A DNA stretch of 64,000 nt from Bacillota bacterium (GTDB taxonomy: Bacteria; Bacillota; Sulfobacillia; JABLXB01), in the NCBI GenBank assembly GCA_013178305.1, contig JABLXB010000003.1, positions 186,001 through 250,000 of the forward strand. The letters are read 5' to 3'. Below the pieces are notes generated by a model. That model did no database searches, was not told the origin of the DNA, and saw nothing but the letters and a program-made list of their open reading frames with translations. The position numbers were made by a program, and so were the translations under genes. Positions within the stretch are counted from its first letter, which is position 1. Every line of letters starts with the position of its first letter. This document shows positions 9,628 to 17,653 of the stretch, one piece after another.

Positions 9628-10911
9628 ATGGGACTAGCGACAAATAAAGGTGTGCGTTGTTACGAAGTCTCTGCAGTAGATAAGGCTTCGGGCAGGTTTT
9701 CGACCGGGGGTCTGAGTACTGTGTCACACTTGCTTCAATTTGACTTTCCGTCACTTGTCGGAGCGTCAGCAAGGATGGCGTCTGTCAGGATGATCCGGGG
9801 GCAATGTGCCCGGTTCGACCGGTTGGCTCGGCATTTTCGGTTTAGGTCAGCGCTGGATTCGGTAATTGATCTGAAAGTTCGGATGGGATACGCTGGTTGG
9901 ACCGTTGAACGAGAGCGTTCGGCACTTGTCGGTGATCTGGGCGAAGCATTAGGCTATCTTGCTATGACTGGGTTATATGACTGCACCGAGGTTGCTCATT
10001 TCTCAACATGGCTTCAAATCGTTGAGAACCGCATTCTACAGCGAATGCCCTTGCCAGCGCCGCTAGTTGCGGCGGCCAGAACATTCACCAAGAAAAGATC
10101 GCCCAGGCCCGACTTTGTGTTTAGTCGAGGGGGTTCTCTGGTCGTAGCCGAATTCAAAGGCTCTCTAAGGAGCTACGCTACGCGCGTACGCTGGCAGGAC
10201 TACATGAAAAGTGCTCTTAAGCAGGTTGAAGCCGGGAAAGACATAATCCGAGCAGTTCAAGGTCCTCATGTCAGTAATGCGTACGTAATAGTCTCGGTGC
10301 TCTGTGAACGTGGGATTCGCGGCGAAGAATCACGGATTTTCGTGTGTGATCCTGAGGAGCAAGACGGTGCGGCAGGTGACCTTGCTGAGGTTCTCTTCGA
10401 CATGTTTCGGAGAGTAAGCTACGGGAATTGGCTCGAATTCATCGGTTTCGAGGGATTAGCTGATGCTCTGACTTTTCAGTCATTGCAAACGGATAAGTTG
10501 TTTCCCGTCCTTACAGTAAGAATGCAAGAACAAGATTTCAGCTTTCTTGATACATCAGAACACTCCTCCGACAGTGAGTGCGTCACGCCTGCGCCCGAAT
10601 GTTGCTTACACGGTAGGAAGCCCACAGCACAGTGCCCACCTTGTTGCTTGCGTTTTGGGATAGAGAGGCATAGACTGGTCAAGTTGCTTGAATTCGCTCG
10701 CAACCCAGCTAGCCAACGGGAATGGGCTAGTATTCCTGCTTTTGAGCGCGTGCGAACCGTGAGACTTTCCAACAAGGTAGGACCGGAGATGGAAATCCGG
10801 GCGCTGCAAAAGGATCAAGGGAAGGAGGAAAGCACTCTAGCTGTTTTCCCGGATGGTTCAGTATGTGTCTACGCATGCATGCTGGAGCACGGAACCAGAG
10901 AAGAGTTGTAG
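9628..10911 (+). CDS. Predicted PD-(D/E)XK nuclease-fold protein with a Cys-rich C-terminal region
   Basis: A 427-residue protein I cannot place in a named family. Residues 160-177 read as the core of the restriction-endonuclease fold: RPDFVF, a turn, then VVAEFKG, giving Asp162 and Glu175-x-Lys177; Glu106 in DLGEALGYL sits where such enzymes have a helix Glu. A cluster of six Cys and one His near residues 320-345 (ECCLHG then CPPCCLRFG) could bind zinc. The ATG is 10 bases after GGAGGAG. It sits between the initiating transferase and the acetyltransferase, with no role in glycan synthesis evident. DNA defence or hitch-hiking cargo are possible readings. Confidence 0.6.
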   Translation: MGLATNKGVRCYEVSAVDKASGRFSTGGLSTVSHLLQFDFPSLVGASARMASVRMIRGQCARFDRLARHFRFRSALDSVIDLKVRMGYAGWTVERERSALVGDLGEALGYLAMTGLYDCTEVAHFSTWLQIVENRILQRMPLPAPLVAAARTFTKKRSPRPDFVFSRGGSLVVAEFKGSLRSYATRVRWQDYMKSALKQVEAGKDIIRAVQGPHVSNAYVIVSVLCERGIRGEESRIFVCDPEEQDGAAGDLAEVLFDMFRRVSYGNWLEFIGFEGLADALTFQSLQTDKLFPVLTVRMQEQDFSFLDTSEHSSDSECVTPAPECCLHGRKPTAQCPPCCLRFGIERHRLVKLLEFARNPASQREWASIPAFERVRTVRLSNKVGPEMEIRALQKDQGKEESTLAVFPDGSVCVYACMLEHGTREEL

Positions 10912-11075
10912 TTGGCCGCGGGTACGGTGCTACAGCGGGTCAGCTGTACGGTTGGAGACTCTTGAGCGAGGCCCTGATTCGGTATGGGTTTTCAGGGGCC
11001 AGGCCAGGAATTAGTTGAGCCTACTTTAGTGTAGCTTTGTCGTACAAGAATCACAGTTGCCCAGAGGGGTTCCTG

Positions 11076-11738
11076 ATGGCTAAAGTTAATGCTGGCAAGC
11101 CACTGGTTATAGTCGGGGCAGGTGGACACGGCCGCGAGGTTGCTCGCATGGTCGAAGATATCAACCGATGCTCGGGAGAGCAGTGGGAATTGCTGGGGTT
11201 TGTAGATGATAGTGTTCAGGGAGAGACCGTCGAGGGCGACCGAATACTGGGTGACGTCGGGAGCCTCGTGCCGATGGACACGAAGCCTTGGGTAGTCTGC
11301 GCAATAGGCAATCCCCGAACTCGTAAAAGAATTGCGACGATGCTGGAACAAGCTGGCCTGAGGTTCGCTACGCTCGTCCACCCGAGCGTGGTGACCTCAA
11401 GGTTTGTCACAATTGGAGAGGGTTCAATGGTGTCGGCAGGGACCATTCTCACTACGAACATTGCCATCGGCCGACATTGTTTGATAAATACCGGCTGCAG
11501 AATCGGCCATGACACTCGGCTGGGGGACTACGCGAGCTTGATGATCGGTGTCAGCATAGCCGGTGAAGTGACTGTCGGAAGTGGATGTTTTTTGGGCCTC
11601 AATGCCTGCGTCATAAACCGGGTGTCTGTGGGTGAGTGGAGCATCATCGGCGCAGGCGCCGCAGTAGTGAAGGACATCCCTCCGAGGGTGGTTGCCGTGG
11701 GGGTGCCGGCAACCCCCATCAAGACCCTGGACCAGTAA
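11076..11738 (+). CDS. PglD/NeuD-like sugar O/N-acyltransferase
   Basis: A 220-residue enzyme with an N-terminal Rossmann-like nucleotide-sugar binding part (LVIVGAGGHGREVARMV at residues 9-25) and a C-terminal left-handed beta-helix made of hexapeptide repeats (from about residue 105 to 205, with VSAGTILTTN, CLINTGCRIGHD and WSIIGAGAAV). PglD uses acetyl-CoA to acetylate the 4-amino group of a UDP-sugar; NeuD acetylates sialic acid. The DegT-type aminotransferase directly downstream favours the PglD role. The start is the ATG at 11076, six bases after AGAGGGG. The dehydratase (PglF) expected in the same pathway is not in the window. Confidence 0.87.
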   Translation: MAKVNAGKPLVIVGAGGHGREVARMVEDINRCSGEQWELLGFVDDSVQGETVEGDRILGDVGSLVPMDTKPWVVCAIGNPRTRKRIATMLEQAGLRFATLVHPSVVTSRFVTIGEGSMVSAGTILTTNIAIGRHCLINTGCRIGHDTRLGDYASLMIGVSIAGEVTVGSGCFLGLNACVINRVSVGEWSIIGAGAAVVKDIPPRVVAVGVPATPIKTLDQ

Positions 11739-11781
11739 GTGATACATCCGTTGTAGCCCCAGCCAAAGGAGGGCTTCCCAG

Positions 11782-12945
11782 TTGCAGGTCCATCTCTCCC
11801 GGCCAGACGTAACTGAGCAGGAAATCGCGGTCCTTGAGGCGGTCATCCGTTCCCCCGTCCTCGCCCTCGGCCCCAACATCACCGAGTTCGAGCGGGCCGT
11901 CGCCGGCTACGTCGGCCGCAGGCACGGCATCGCCTGCAACAGCGGCACGAGCGGCCTCCACCTCCTCGTGCGGGCGCTGGGCATCGGCGATGGCGACGAG
12001 GTCATCACGACCCCGTTCAGCTTTATCGCCTCGAGCAACTGTATCCTGTACGAGCGCGCAAGGCCCGTGTTCGTGGACATCGAGCCCGACACCGGCAACA
12101 TCGACCCCGATCTCATCGAGGCCACCATCACCCCGCGCACGAAGGCCATCCTCCCGGTGGACGCCTTCGGTCAGCCCGCGCGGCTCGACGCCATCCGCGA
12201 AATCGCGGACCGCCGCGGGCTGTTCGTCATCGAGGACTCCTGCGAATCCCTGGGTTCGGAGTATAAGGGCGTCAGGGCCGGCAACGGGGCTTTCGCCCAC
12301 GGGGCGGTGTTCGCGTTCTACCCGAATAAGCAGATAACCACCGGCGAGGGCGGCATGGTCGTCACCGACGACGACCGCCTTATGCGGCTCTGCCGCAGCA
12401 TGTGCAACCAGGGCCGCGGCGAGGAGGGGGTCTGGCTGTCGCACGAACGCCTGGGCTTCAACTACCGGATGGACGAGATGTCCGCCGCGCTGGGTGTCGC
12501 CCAGATGAGAAGGATAGAGGAGATCATTGAGAAGCGCGCCCGTGTGGCCGAGATATACCGCGAGCGCCTGTCGAGGATCGATGGCGTGCGCCTGCCGTAC
12601 ATCGCCTCCGAGGTCACGCGGATGAGCTGGTTCGTATACGTCATCCGCGTCGGGCTGGAGGAGAAGGAGCCCGCGCGCCAGGAGGCGGTCAGGGACCACG
12701 TGATGAAGGTGCTCATCGACAACGAGATCGGCTGCCGGCCGTACTTCACGCCGATCCACCTCCAGCCGTTCTACCGCGAGATGTTCGGCTTCAAGGAAGG
12801 GGATTTCCCCATTACCGAGCTCGCTGGCAGGACGAGCATCGCGATTCCGTTCCACAATAACCTGACAGAGGCCGAGATCGAGTACGTGGCTGGCGCGCTC
12901 GAGGAGGGCCTGCGCACTGCGCCGGGAAGGACCCGCTGGATATGA
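11782..12945 (+). CDS. DegT/DnrJ/EryC1-type sugar aminotransferase (PglE-like)
   Basis: A PLP enzyme of 387 residues that transfers an amino group to a 4-keto nucleotide sugar. The PLP-binding features are CNSGTSGLHL near residue 53, DSCESLGSEY near 155 and the Schiff-base Lys in YPNKQITTGEGG near 180. The TTG start at 11782 follows AAAGGAGGG. From this gene onward the DNA becomes strongly GC-biased at third positions, unlike the preceding 11.7 kb, so a transfer or recombination boundary lies close to its start. Paired with the PglD-like gene it should make a 4-acetamido sugar. Its stop overlaps the wecB start (ATGA). Confidence 0.9.
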   Translation: MQVHLSRPDVTEQEIAVLEAVIRSPVLALGPNITEFERAVAGYVGRRHGIACNSGTSGLHLLVRALGIGDGDEVITTPFSFIASSNCILYERARPVFVDIEPDTGNIDPDLIEATITPRTKAILPVDAFGQPARLDAIREIADRRGLFVIEDSCESLGSEYKGVRAGNGAFAHGAVFAFYPNKQITTGEGGMVVTDDDRLMRLCRSMCNQGRGEEGVWLSHERLGFNYRMDEMSAALGVAQMRRIEEIIEKRARVAEIYRERLSRIDGVRLPYIASEVTRMSWFVYVIRVGLEEKEPARQEAVRDHVMKVLIDNEIGCRPYFTPIHLQPFYREMFGFKEGDFPITELAGRTSIAIPFHNNLTEAEIEYVAGALEEGLRTAPGRTRWI

Positions 12946-14225
12946 GCGCGCCGTGTGTCCGGGGGGCAGCGGCCACGCCGTCTCGGGAGGCCGCGGTGTC
13001 GCAGAAGGCAGGGTCGCGGCGGGCTGTTAGTATTGCTTCCATCGTCGGCGCGCGGCCGCAGTTCGTGAAGGCGGCGATGGTCTCGCGTGCGCTGCGGGCG
13101 CTGCGGGACGCCGGCGTCCAGGAGACGCTCATCCACACCGGCCAGCACTACGATGACAACATGTCGAAGGTCTTCTTCGACGACCTCGAAATGCCCGAGC
13201 CGGCCGTCAGCCTGGATATAGGCTCGGGCGGGCACGGCGCGCAAACCGGCCGGATGCTCGAGGCGCTGGAGAGATACCTCATCGACATAAAGCCGGACTG
13301 GGTGGTCGTATACGGTGACACGAACTCCACCCTCGCGGGCGCTCTCGCGGCCGCCAAGATCCACCTCCCGGTGGCCCACGTCGAGGCGGGGCTTCGCTCG
13401 TTCAACCGCGGGATGCCCGAGGAAATCAACAGGGTCGTCGCCGACCACCTGTCCGACCTTCTGTTCGTCCCGACGGATGCCGGCGTGGCAAACCTCCAGC
13501 GCGAGGGCATCCCCGCGGACCGTGTTCACCTCGTTGGGGACGTTATGTACGACGCGGCGCTCTACTACGGCGACAGGGCCGAACGCCGGAGCGACGTTTT
13601 GCGGCGGCTGGACCTTTCGTCGCGCGGGTACGTGCTGGCCACAGTGCACAGGGCCGAGAATACCGACGACCCTGTCGCCCTGCGCAGCATCTTCGAGGGG
13701 CTCGCGCTTGCCGGTCGGGAGATCCCTGTCGTCATGCCGCTTCACCCTCGCACGAGGACCCGCCTCGCGGAGCACGGGCTGCTCGACCGGTATGCGGGGG
13801 CCGTACGTCTGGCCGAGCCGTGCGCGGGGGCCGTCCGCCTGACCGAGCCACATGCGGGGGCCGCCCCTCTGCCCAGGCCGCACGCCGGGGCTGTGCACCT
13901 CACCGACCCCGTCGGCTACCTCGATATGCTGATGCTCGAGAAGCATGCGCGTCTCATCGCCACAGACTCAGGCGGGGTGCAGAAGGAGGCCTTCTTCTAT
14001 TCAGTCCCCTGTGTGACGCTGCGCGGCGAGACGGAGTGGACGGAGCTCGTGGAATCGGAGTGGAACCGGCTGGTGCCGCCCCGCTCAGCGAGCGAGGTGT
14101 CCCAGGGCATCATCGAGTCCCTCGACCGGCGCGGCACGCCAGTGAAACCCTACGGCTTGGGCGATGCCTCGGAGAGGATCGCCAGGGTCCTTGTATCGAA
14201 TCGAGAACCACAAGACGGCAATTGA
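12942..14225 (+). CDS. wecB: UDP-N-acetylglucosamine 2-epimerase (non-hydrolysing)
   Basis: Interconverts UDP-GlcNAc and UDP-ManNAc for surface glycan synthesis. Family motifs: SIVGARPQFVKAAMVSRAL, HTGQHYDDNMS, VYGDTNST, HVEAGLRSF, PEEINR, ATVHRAEN, PLHPRT, DSGGVQKEAFF and RGETEWTEL. The N-terminal 30 residues before the family start are unusual; GTG at 12996 is an alternative start, while the ATG overlaps the previous stop. Between PLHPRT and PVGYLDML the protein carries four tandem copies of a ten-residue unit (AGAVRLTEPH-like), where homologues have one. Assignment is firm, but the inserted repeats may affect the loop near the active site. Confidence 0.93.
   Translation: MSAPCVRGAAATPSREAAVSQKAGSRRAVSIASIVGARPQFVKAAMVSRALRALRDAGVQETLIHTGQHYDDNMSKVFFDDLEMPEPAVSLDIGSGGHGAQTGRMLEALERYLIDIKPDWVVVYGDTNSTLAGALAAAKIHLPVAHVEAGLRSFNRGMPEEINRVVADHLSDLLFVPTDAGVANLQREGIPADRVHLVGDVMYDAALYYGDRAERRSDVLRRLDLSSRGYVLATVHRAENTDDPVALRSIFEGLALAGREIPVVMPLHPRTRTRLAEHGLLDRYAGAVRLAEPCAGAVRLTEPHAGAAPLPRPHAGAVHLTDPVGYLDMLMLEKHARLIATDSGGVQKEAFFYSVPCVTLRGETEWTELVESEWNRLVPPRSASEVSQGIIESLDRRGTPVKPYGLGDASERIARVLVSNREPQDGN
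13794..13913 (+). repeat. Four tandem 30-bp units inside wecB
   Basis: In-frame repeats translated as AGAVRLAEPC, AGAVRLTEPH, AGAAPLPRPH and AGAVHLTDPV. The last copy joins the family-conserved GYLDML, so the first three look like extra duplicated copies. The units have diverged by several bases each, so the expansion is not recent. Confidence 0.9.
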
Positions 14226-14240
14226 CTGGCGCACGGAGAT

Positions 14241-14804
14241 TTGACGGGCCGCTCGACATGGAATAGGATAGGCGCATATAGACTTACGGAGGAACATGGC
14301 CGGAATTTGAAGGAGACTTCTGCAGCCCGGAAAGTAGTCCGGTGGCTTCCCGTCGTCGTGTGCCTGGCCCTGATCGCGTTCTTCTCTTCACAGGATGCCT
14401 TCAGACAGGACCTGCGCGGGCCGATTGGGAAGTGCCGGGTGCTGGTGAAGGGCGCGCAGGCGCTTCCCCGCGTGAGTTTCCGCTACTCGAAGAAGGTAAT
14501 CGACAACAAGAAGGACCCCGTCCAGTTCATCCATTTCTTTCTGAGGAAGGGCGCTCACGCTGGAGTGTACGCTGCGCTCGGCCTGTCGTTCAGCTATGCT
14601 GTTGAACCATCGATACCCGCCGCGCGCCGCCGCTGGCTTGCCTCGGCGGCCTTCGTCACACTCGTCGGCGGCCTGGATGAATGGCATCAGACCCTGGTCC
14701 CCGGCAGGTCGGGACTTGCTGTCGACGTGTGCATCGATCTGGCTGGCTTCGCGGCGGCTTCCATGCTTCTTGCGGTGCTCCGCGCAGTGCGCGGTTCATG
14801 GTGA
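14241..14804 (+). CDS. VanZ-family membrane protein
   Basis: A small integral membrane protein of up to 187 residues with the VanZ signature: FLRKGAHAGVYAALG near residue 101, GGLDEWHQTLVPGRSG near 142-157 and DVCIDLAGFAAA near 160. VanZ homologues are frequent near teichoic acid and polysaccharide genes; VanZ itself gives low teicoplanin resistance, and the biochemical role of the family is unclear. An initial hydrophobic helix (WLPVVVCLALIAFFSS) follows a charged N-terminus. The start is uncertain: TTG at 14241 has only a poor site, while TTG at 14307 has GGAGGA about 13 bases upstream. Confidence 0.85.
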   Translation: MTGRSTWNRIGAYRLTEEHGRNLKETSAARKVVRWLPVVVCLALIAFFSSQDAFRQDLRGPIGKCRVLVKGAQALPRVSFRYSKKVIDNKKDPVQFIHFFLRKGAHAGVYAALGLSFSYAVEPSIPAARRRWLASAAFVTLVGGLDEWHQTLVPGRSGLAVDVCIDLAGFAAASMLLAVLRAVRGSW

Positions 14805-14824
14805 GGCAGCAGGTGCTTGGTGCG

Positions 14825-15068
14825 GCGAAATCCGACGGACTACTCGCGCAAGCGTGGGCGCTGCCGACAGACCTGCGCCGGAAGCGTTCCCTGCGCCGTC
14901 AGGTCGACCCCGACCGTAGTCATTGCCTACAAACGGACGCCGCAGGTGTGGCTTCTGCCCACGGACAGACGCCAGCAGTGCGGCTTCTGCCGACAGACCA
15001 GACGCCGGCAGTGCGGCTTCTGCCGACAGACCAGACGCGATGGTGTTGTTTTCACCCGCAGGTTGCTC
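14825..15068 (+). repeat. Tandem 32-33-nt repeat array (copy A)
   Basis: The gap between the VanZ gene and the nucleoside hydrolase is made of about eight degenerate units of 32-33 nt. The core of each is GCCGACAGACC-like, followed by AGACGCC and TGCGGCTTCT. Two central units (about 14972-15036) are almost identical, showing recent duplication. The units abut with no spacers, so this is not a CRISPR array. Two related arrays lie at 16.1 and 17.3 kb. A frame stays open through the array because 33 is a multiple of three, but I see no sign that it is translated. Confidence 0.8.
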
Positions 15069-15095
15069 ACGGTCAATCCACAGGGGGGCGAGGCT

Positions 15096-16016
15096 GTGAA
15101 GTGGATCATCGATACGGACCCCGGAATTGATGATGCGGCGGCGATAATCGCGTCGGTCCGGTCGGGGCTGGATGTCACCGGCATCTCAGTGGTGTACGGG
15201 AATGCTTCGCTGGAGCACACGCTGAAGAATGCCTTGCGACTTATAGAATTGCTGGATGTCCGAATTCCGGTTTACCCCGGTGTTGACCGCCCGCTGCTCG
15301 GGCAACTGCATCGTGCGGCTGTCGCACACGGGGAAGACGGTTTCGGCGACAACTTCTTGCCTGCCCCAAATCGTCGCGAGGAGGGAGGTCACGCGATCGA
15401 TTTCTTGCTGGAGAGCGCCCGGCGTTTTGCGGGGAACCTGAGCCTGTTGGTCATAGGTCCTTTGACGAATGTGGCCCTGGCCATAGCCCGGGATCGCTGC
15501 TTCTGTGATTCCGTCAGCCAAATCGTAATCATGGGTGGGACATCTGGTGCTCGGGGCAATGCCACAATGGTCTCGGAATTCAATATCTACGCAGACCCGG
15601 AAGCTGCGGCGATCGTTTTGGGTTCGGGGATCCCCATAACCATGGTCCCCCTCGAGACTGCGCGTAAGGTGCTATTGGGTGTTGAGTTCCTCGAAATGCT
15701 CGAGCGGTCGAAGGCCCCGCTGGCTCAATTCTTCTCGAGCATTTGTGGGCCTGTGGTCAGGCGGGTGGAGCGACAACGGGGCGCTCGCGGCCTGGTATTG
15801 TGCGACCTGGTTGCCGCAGCCCTGGCCATCGAGCCTGGACTCGCGAGGTCCGCAGTTCAATCCTATGTGGCTGTGGAAACAGGTGGTTCGGTATCGAGGG
15901 GACTGACGGCTGTCGATTACTCGGGAATATCGGGCTGTAAACCTAACGCCACTGTATGCCTTGACGTTGACGCTGCTCGGGTAGGCGACATCTTCGCCCA
16001 AGCCCTGACTACCTGA
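15096..16016 (+). CDS. Inosine-uridine preferring nucleoside hydrolase
   Basis: Hydrolyses the N-glycosidic bond of ribonucleosides to free base and ribose. The metal-binding N-terminal motif DTDPGIDDAAA at residues 5-15 is complete, and GPLTNVALA near 129, IVIMGG near 148 and EFNIYADPEAA near 163 follow in family order. The catalytic His seen in many members (DxxH near residue 240) is not obvious, so specificity is open. The start is the GTG at 15096, just after GGGGGGCGAGG; a longer frame upstream runs through repeats and is rejected. No partner genes for nucleoside salvage are adjacent; it sits alone between repeat arrays. Confidence 0.88.
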   Translation: MKWIIDTDPGIDDAAAIIASVRSGLDVTGISVVYGNASLEHTLKNALRLIELLDVRIPVYPGVDRPLLGQLHRAAVAHGEDGFGDNFLPAPNRREEGGHAIDFLLESARRFAGNLSLLVIGPLTNVALAIARDRCFCDSVSQIVIMGGTSGARGNATMVSEFNIYADPEAAAIVLGSGIPITMVPLETARKVLLGVEFLEMLERSKAPLAQFFSSICGPVVRRVERQRGARGLVLCDLVAAALAIEPGLARSAVQSYVAVETGGSVSRGLTAVDYSGISGCKPNATVCLDVDAARVGDIFAQALTT

Positions 16017-16048
16017 CTCCTGGCTCCTGGCTCCTGATTCCTGATTCC
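16011..16048 (+). repeat. Heptanucleotide tandem repeat
   Basis: Five units of seven bases (ACCTGAC, TCCTGGC twice, TCCTGAT twice) begin at the nucleoside hydrolase stop codon. This is a simple slippage-prone tract of unknown function. Confidence 0.85.
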
Positions 16049-16103
16049 GAAGGACCTCACGAGCCTGTCCGCAGCCTCCGTCAGCGATACTCCGGTGCCG
16101 CCA

Positions 16104-16298
16104 GCCGCAGTTGTGTGGTCTACGCCGACGGATCAACCCCAAGTTCGTGGCCACTGCCGGCAGGCAAATCGCAAGCGTGCTGTCCGCCGACGGGTGAATT
16201 CCGACATTGCGGTTTCCGCCGGCAGATCCGCTGCGATAGTGTTGCCTTCCCCCGCAGGTTGCCACCGAACACGTGGCACGTGACCACGTGTCGCCGGA
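16104..16298 (+). repeat. Dispersed repeat, copy B (five 32-33-nt units)
   Basis: About 195 bp that aligns with 17316-17507 in the same orientation at roughly three quarters identity, judged by eye. Internally it is five units of 32-33 nt built around GCCGACGGATCAA- and GCCGGCAGGCAA-like cores, related to array A. The rest of the 16017-16580 gap holds a 10-nt ATGG-initial repeat (16372, 16382, 16392, 16402) in an AT-rich stretch that may contain the promoter of the next gene; nothing else is recognisable. Confidence 0.75.
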
Positions 16299-16580
16299 GT
16301 CGGATCCCGGCCCCCCGCGCGGTCGCGCCCTTCGACCAATGGTTCATCAGGCCGACAGGCCACGCGCCGCCATGGAAATACATGGCAATATATGGTAGAC
16401 TATGGTTAGGGCGTCAGCCGGAGCGTGTCCAAACGCCGACGTCGCAGGTACAGCACAGTCGCACGGCCCTGCTCGAAAGCCAGACCACGTGTGACAGCAG
16501 CAAGCAGCCACGCGGTTGCTTGGCGCGCCTTCAACACAATTAGTCCTGGAAAGCTGTGATGAGGAGGTTTTGTCAGCCGG

Positions 16581-17297
16581 TTGAGGTATCGAGCGTTCTT
16601 GCCTCCAGATATGCTGAATTCGAGAAAGTTGCGGCCTGTAGCGAAGACCCTGTATTTCGTCGCGCAGGCCCTGCAGCCGAGGTCGATCAGTGAGCTCGCA
16701 AGACACGCCGGGGTCGACCGAAGCACAGCATCCGAAGCCTGCGCCGAGCTCGCCCGGGCCGGTTGGATGAAAATCGTGAAATCGAGGAGGGAACACGCCC
16801 CCGTCGCGGTCATTCCCGGGGCATTGCAGGCTGAGCGCGCGGAGAGTCTCCGCAAAATCCTCGCGATGGTGCGTCACAAGGGCGAGTTCCTCATGAAGTG
16901 CTGGCTTGACCTCATGGTTCCCAGTGACGACTATCTCGACAACGCAAGGCCGGAATTCCTGTTGAACCCCGTCTCGGGTGAACCCCTCGAATTCGACCGC
17001 TATTACCTCCTCGGAGTGGCCTTCGAATTCAACGGCCCCCAACACTACGGCCCCACAGTCGTGTATCCCGATGAACGCGCGTTCAGGGAGGTGCGGACGA
17101 GAGACCTGTTGAAACGGGGGTTAAGCCAGGAGAAGGGCATAGTGCTGGTCACCATCACTGCGCAAGACCTTTCGTTGGAGGAAATGCGCAGGAAAATCCC
17201 CGACCGGCTGCCCCGTGGCTTCGTTGACACGGGTTCGCCGTACGTGAGGACCCTGGAGCGCGCGTCGGCCGAATACAGGGAAAAAGCGAGCGGCTAG
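16581..17297 (+). CDS. Winged-helix plus EDxHD/Vsr-like nuclease-domain protein
   Basis: A 238-residue protein with two parts. Residues 18-72 read as a winged helix (RSISELARHAGVDRSTASEACAEL). Residues 130-205 carry a restriction-endonuclease-like motif set: Glu137-x-Asp139, GVAFEFNGPQHY with Glu149 and His155, then RDLLKRGLSQEKGIVLV with Asp175 and Lys178. That pattern occurs in Vsr-like nuclease domains fused to DNA-binding modules. Function is unknown; DNA cleavage or repair is inferred. The TTG start has AGGAGG 13 bases upstream; ATG at 16611 is an alternative. It lies alone between two direct copies of a 195-bp repeat, which suggests movement as a unit. Confidence 0.65.
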   Translation: MRYRAFLPPDMLNSRKLRPVAKTLYFVAQALQPRSISELARHAGVDRSTASEACAELARAGWMKIVKSRREHAPVAVIPGALQAERAESLRKILAMVRHKGEFLMKCWLDLMVPSDDYLDNARPEFLLNPVSGEPLEFDRYYLLGVAFEFNGPQHYGPTVVYPDERAFREVRTRDLLKRGLSQEKGIVLVTITAQDLSLEEMRRKIPDRLPRGFVDTGSPYVRTLERASAEYREKASG

Positions 17298-17315
17298 AAC
17301 CCATTACAGTTCGTC

Positions 17316-17507
17316 CCTGCAGGTGTGTGGCCCAGGCCGACGGATCAACCCCAAATCCGTGGCCAATGCCAGCAGGTGAATCGCAAGCGTGGCGGCCGCC
17401 GACGGATATACATCGAGAATGCGGCTTCTACCCACAAATCGGCCGTGATTGTGTTGCCATCGTCTGCAAGTTGCCTCCGAATACGTCGCATTTGACCACG
17501 CGTCCCC
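17316..17507 (+). repeat. Dispersed repeat, copy C
   Basis: Same family and orientation as 16104-16298, again five 32-33-nt units, starting GCAGGTGTGTGG and ending near CCACGCGTCCCCGG. The remaining gap to 17653 shows no gene or clear promoter. Confidence 0.75.
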
Positions 17508-17653
17508 GGCTTCTTCTCATCATAAACTCCCCGTCGATTCCCCCCGATATTTGCTGTAGAGGCTTCACGCCTGCCCTGCGCCGGCGATAGCTGCGGCAAT
17601 GAAGCGACAGCCGGGCTGCCCGGCGCGCGCGGCTCATGATGGGGGGAACCAGT

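Noticed and set aside
14825-15095. N-terminal extension of the nucleoside hydrolase through the repeat array
   Set aside because: The added residues are translated repeats (CGFCRQTRRRQ twice). The family start and a good ribosome site are at 15096.
14825-17507. CRISPR array
   Set aside because: Units of 32-33 nt abut directly with no unique spacers, and no cas genes are in the window.
16115-17590. Two similar short frames in repeat copies B and C as a protein family
   Set aside because: They are parallel only because the DNA repeats are homologous. The protein similarity is no better than the DNA similarity, and no ribosome site is seen.
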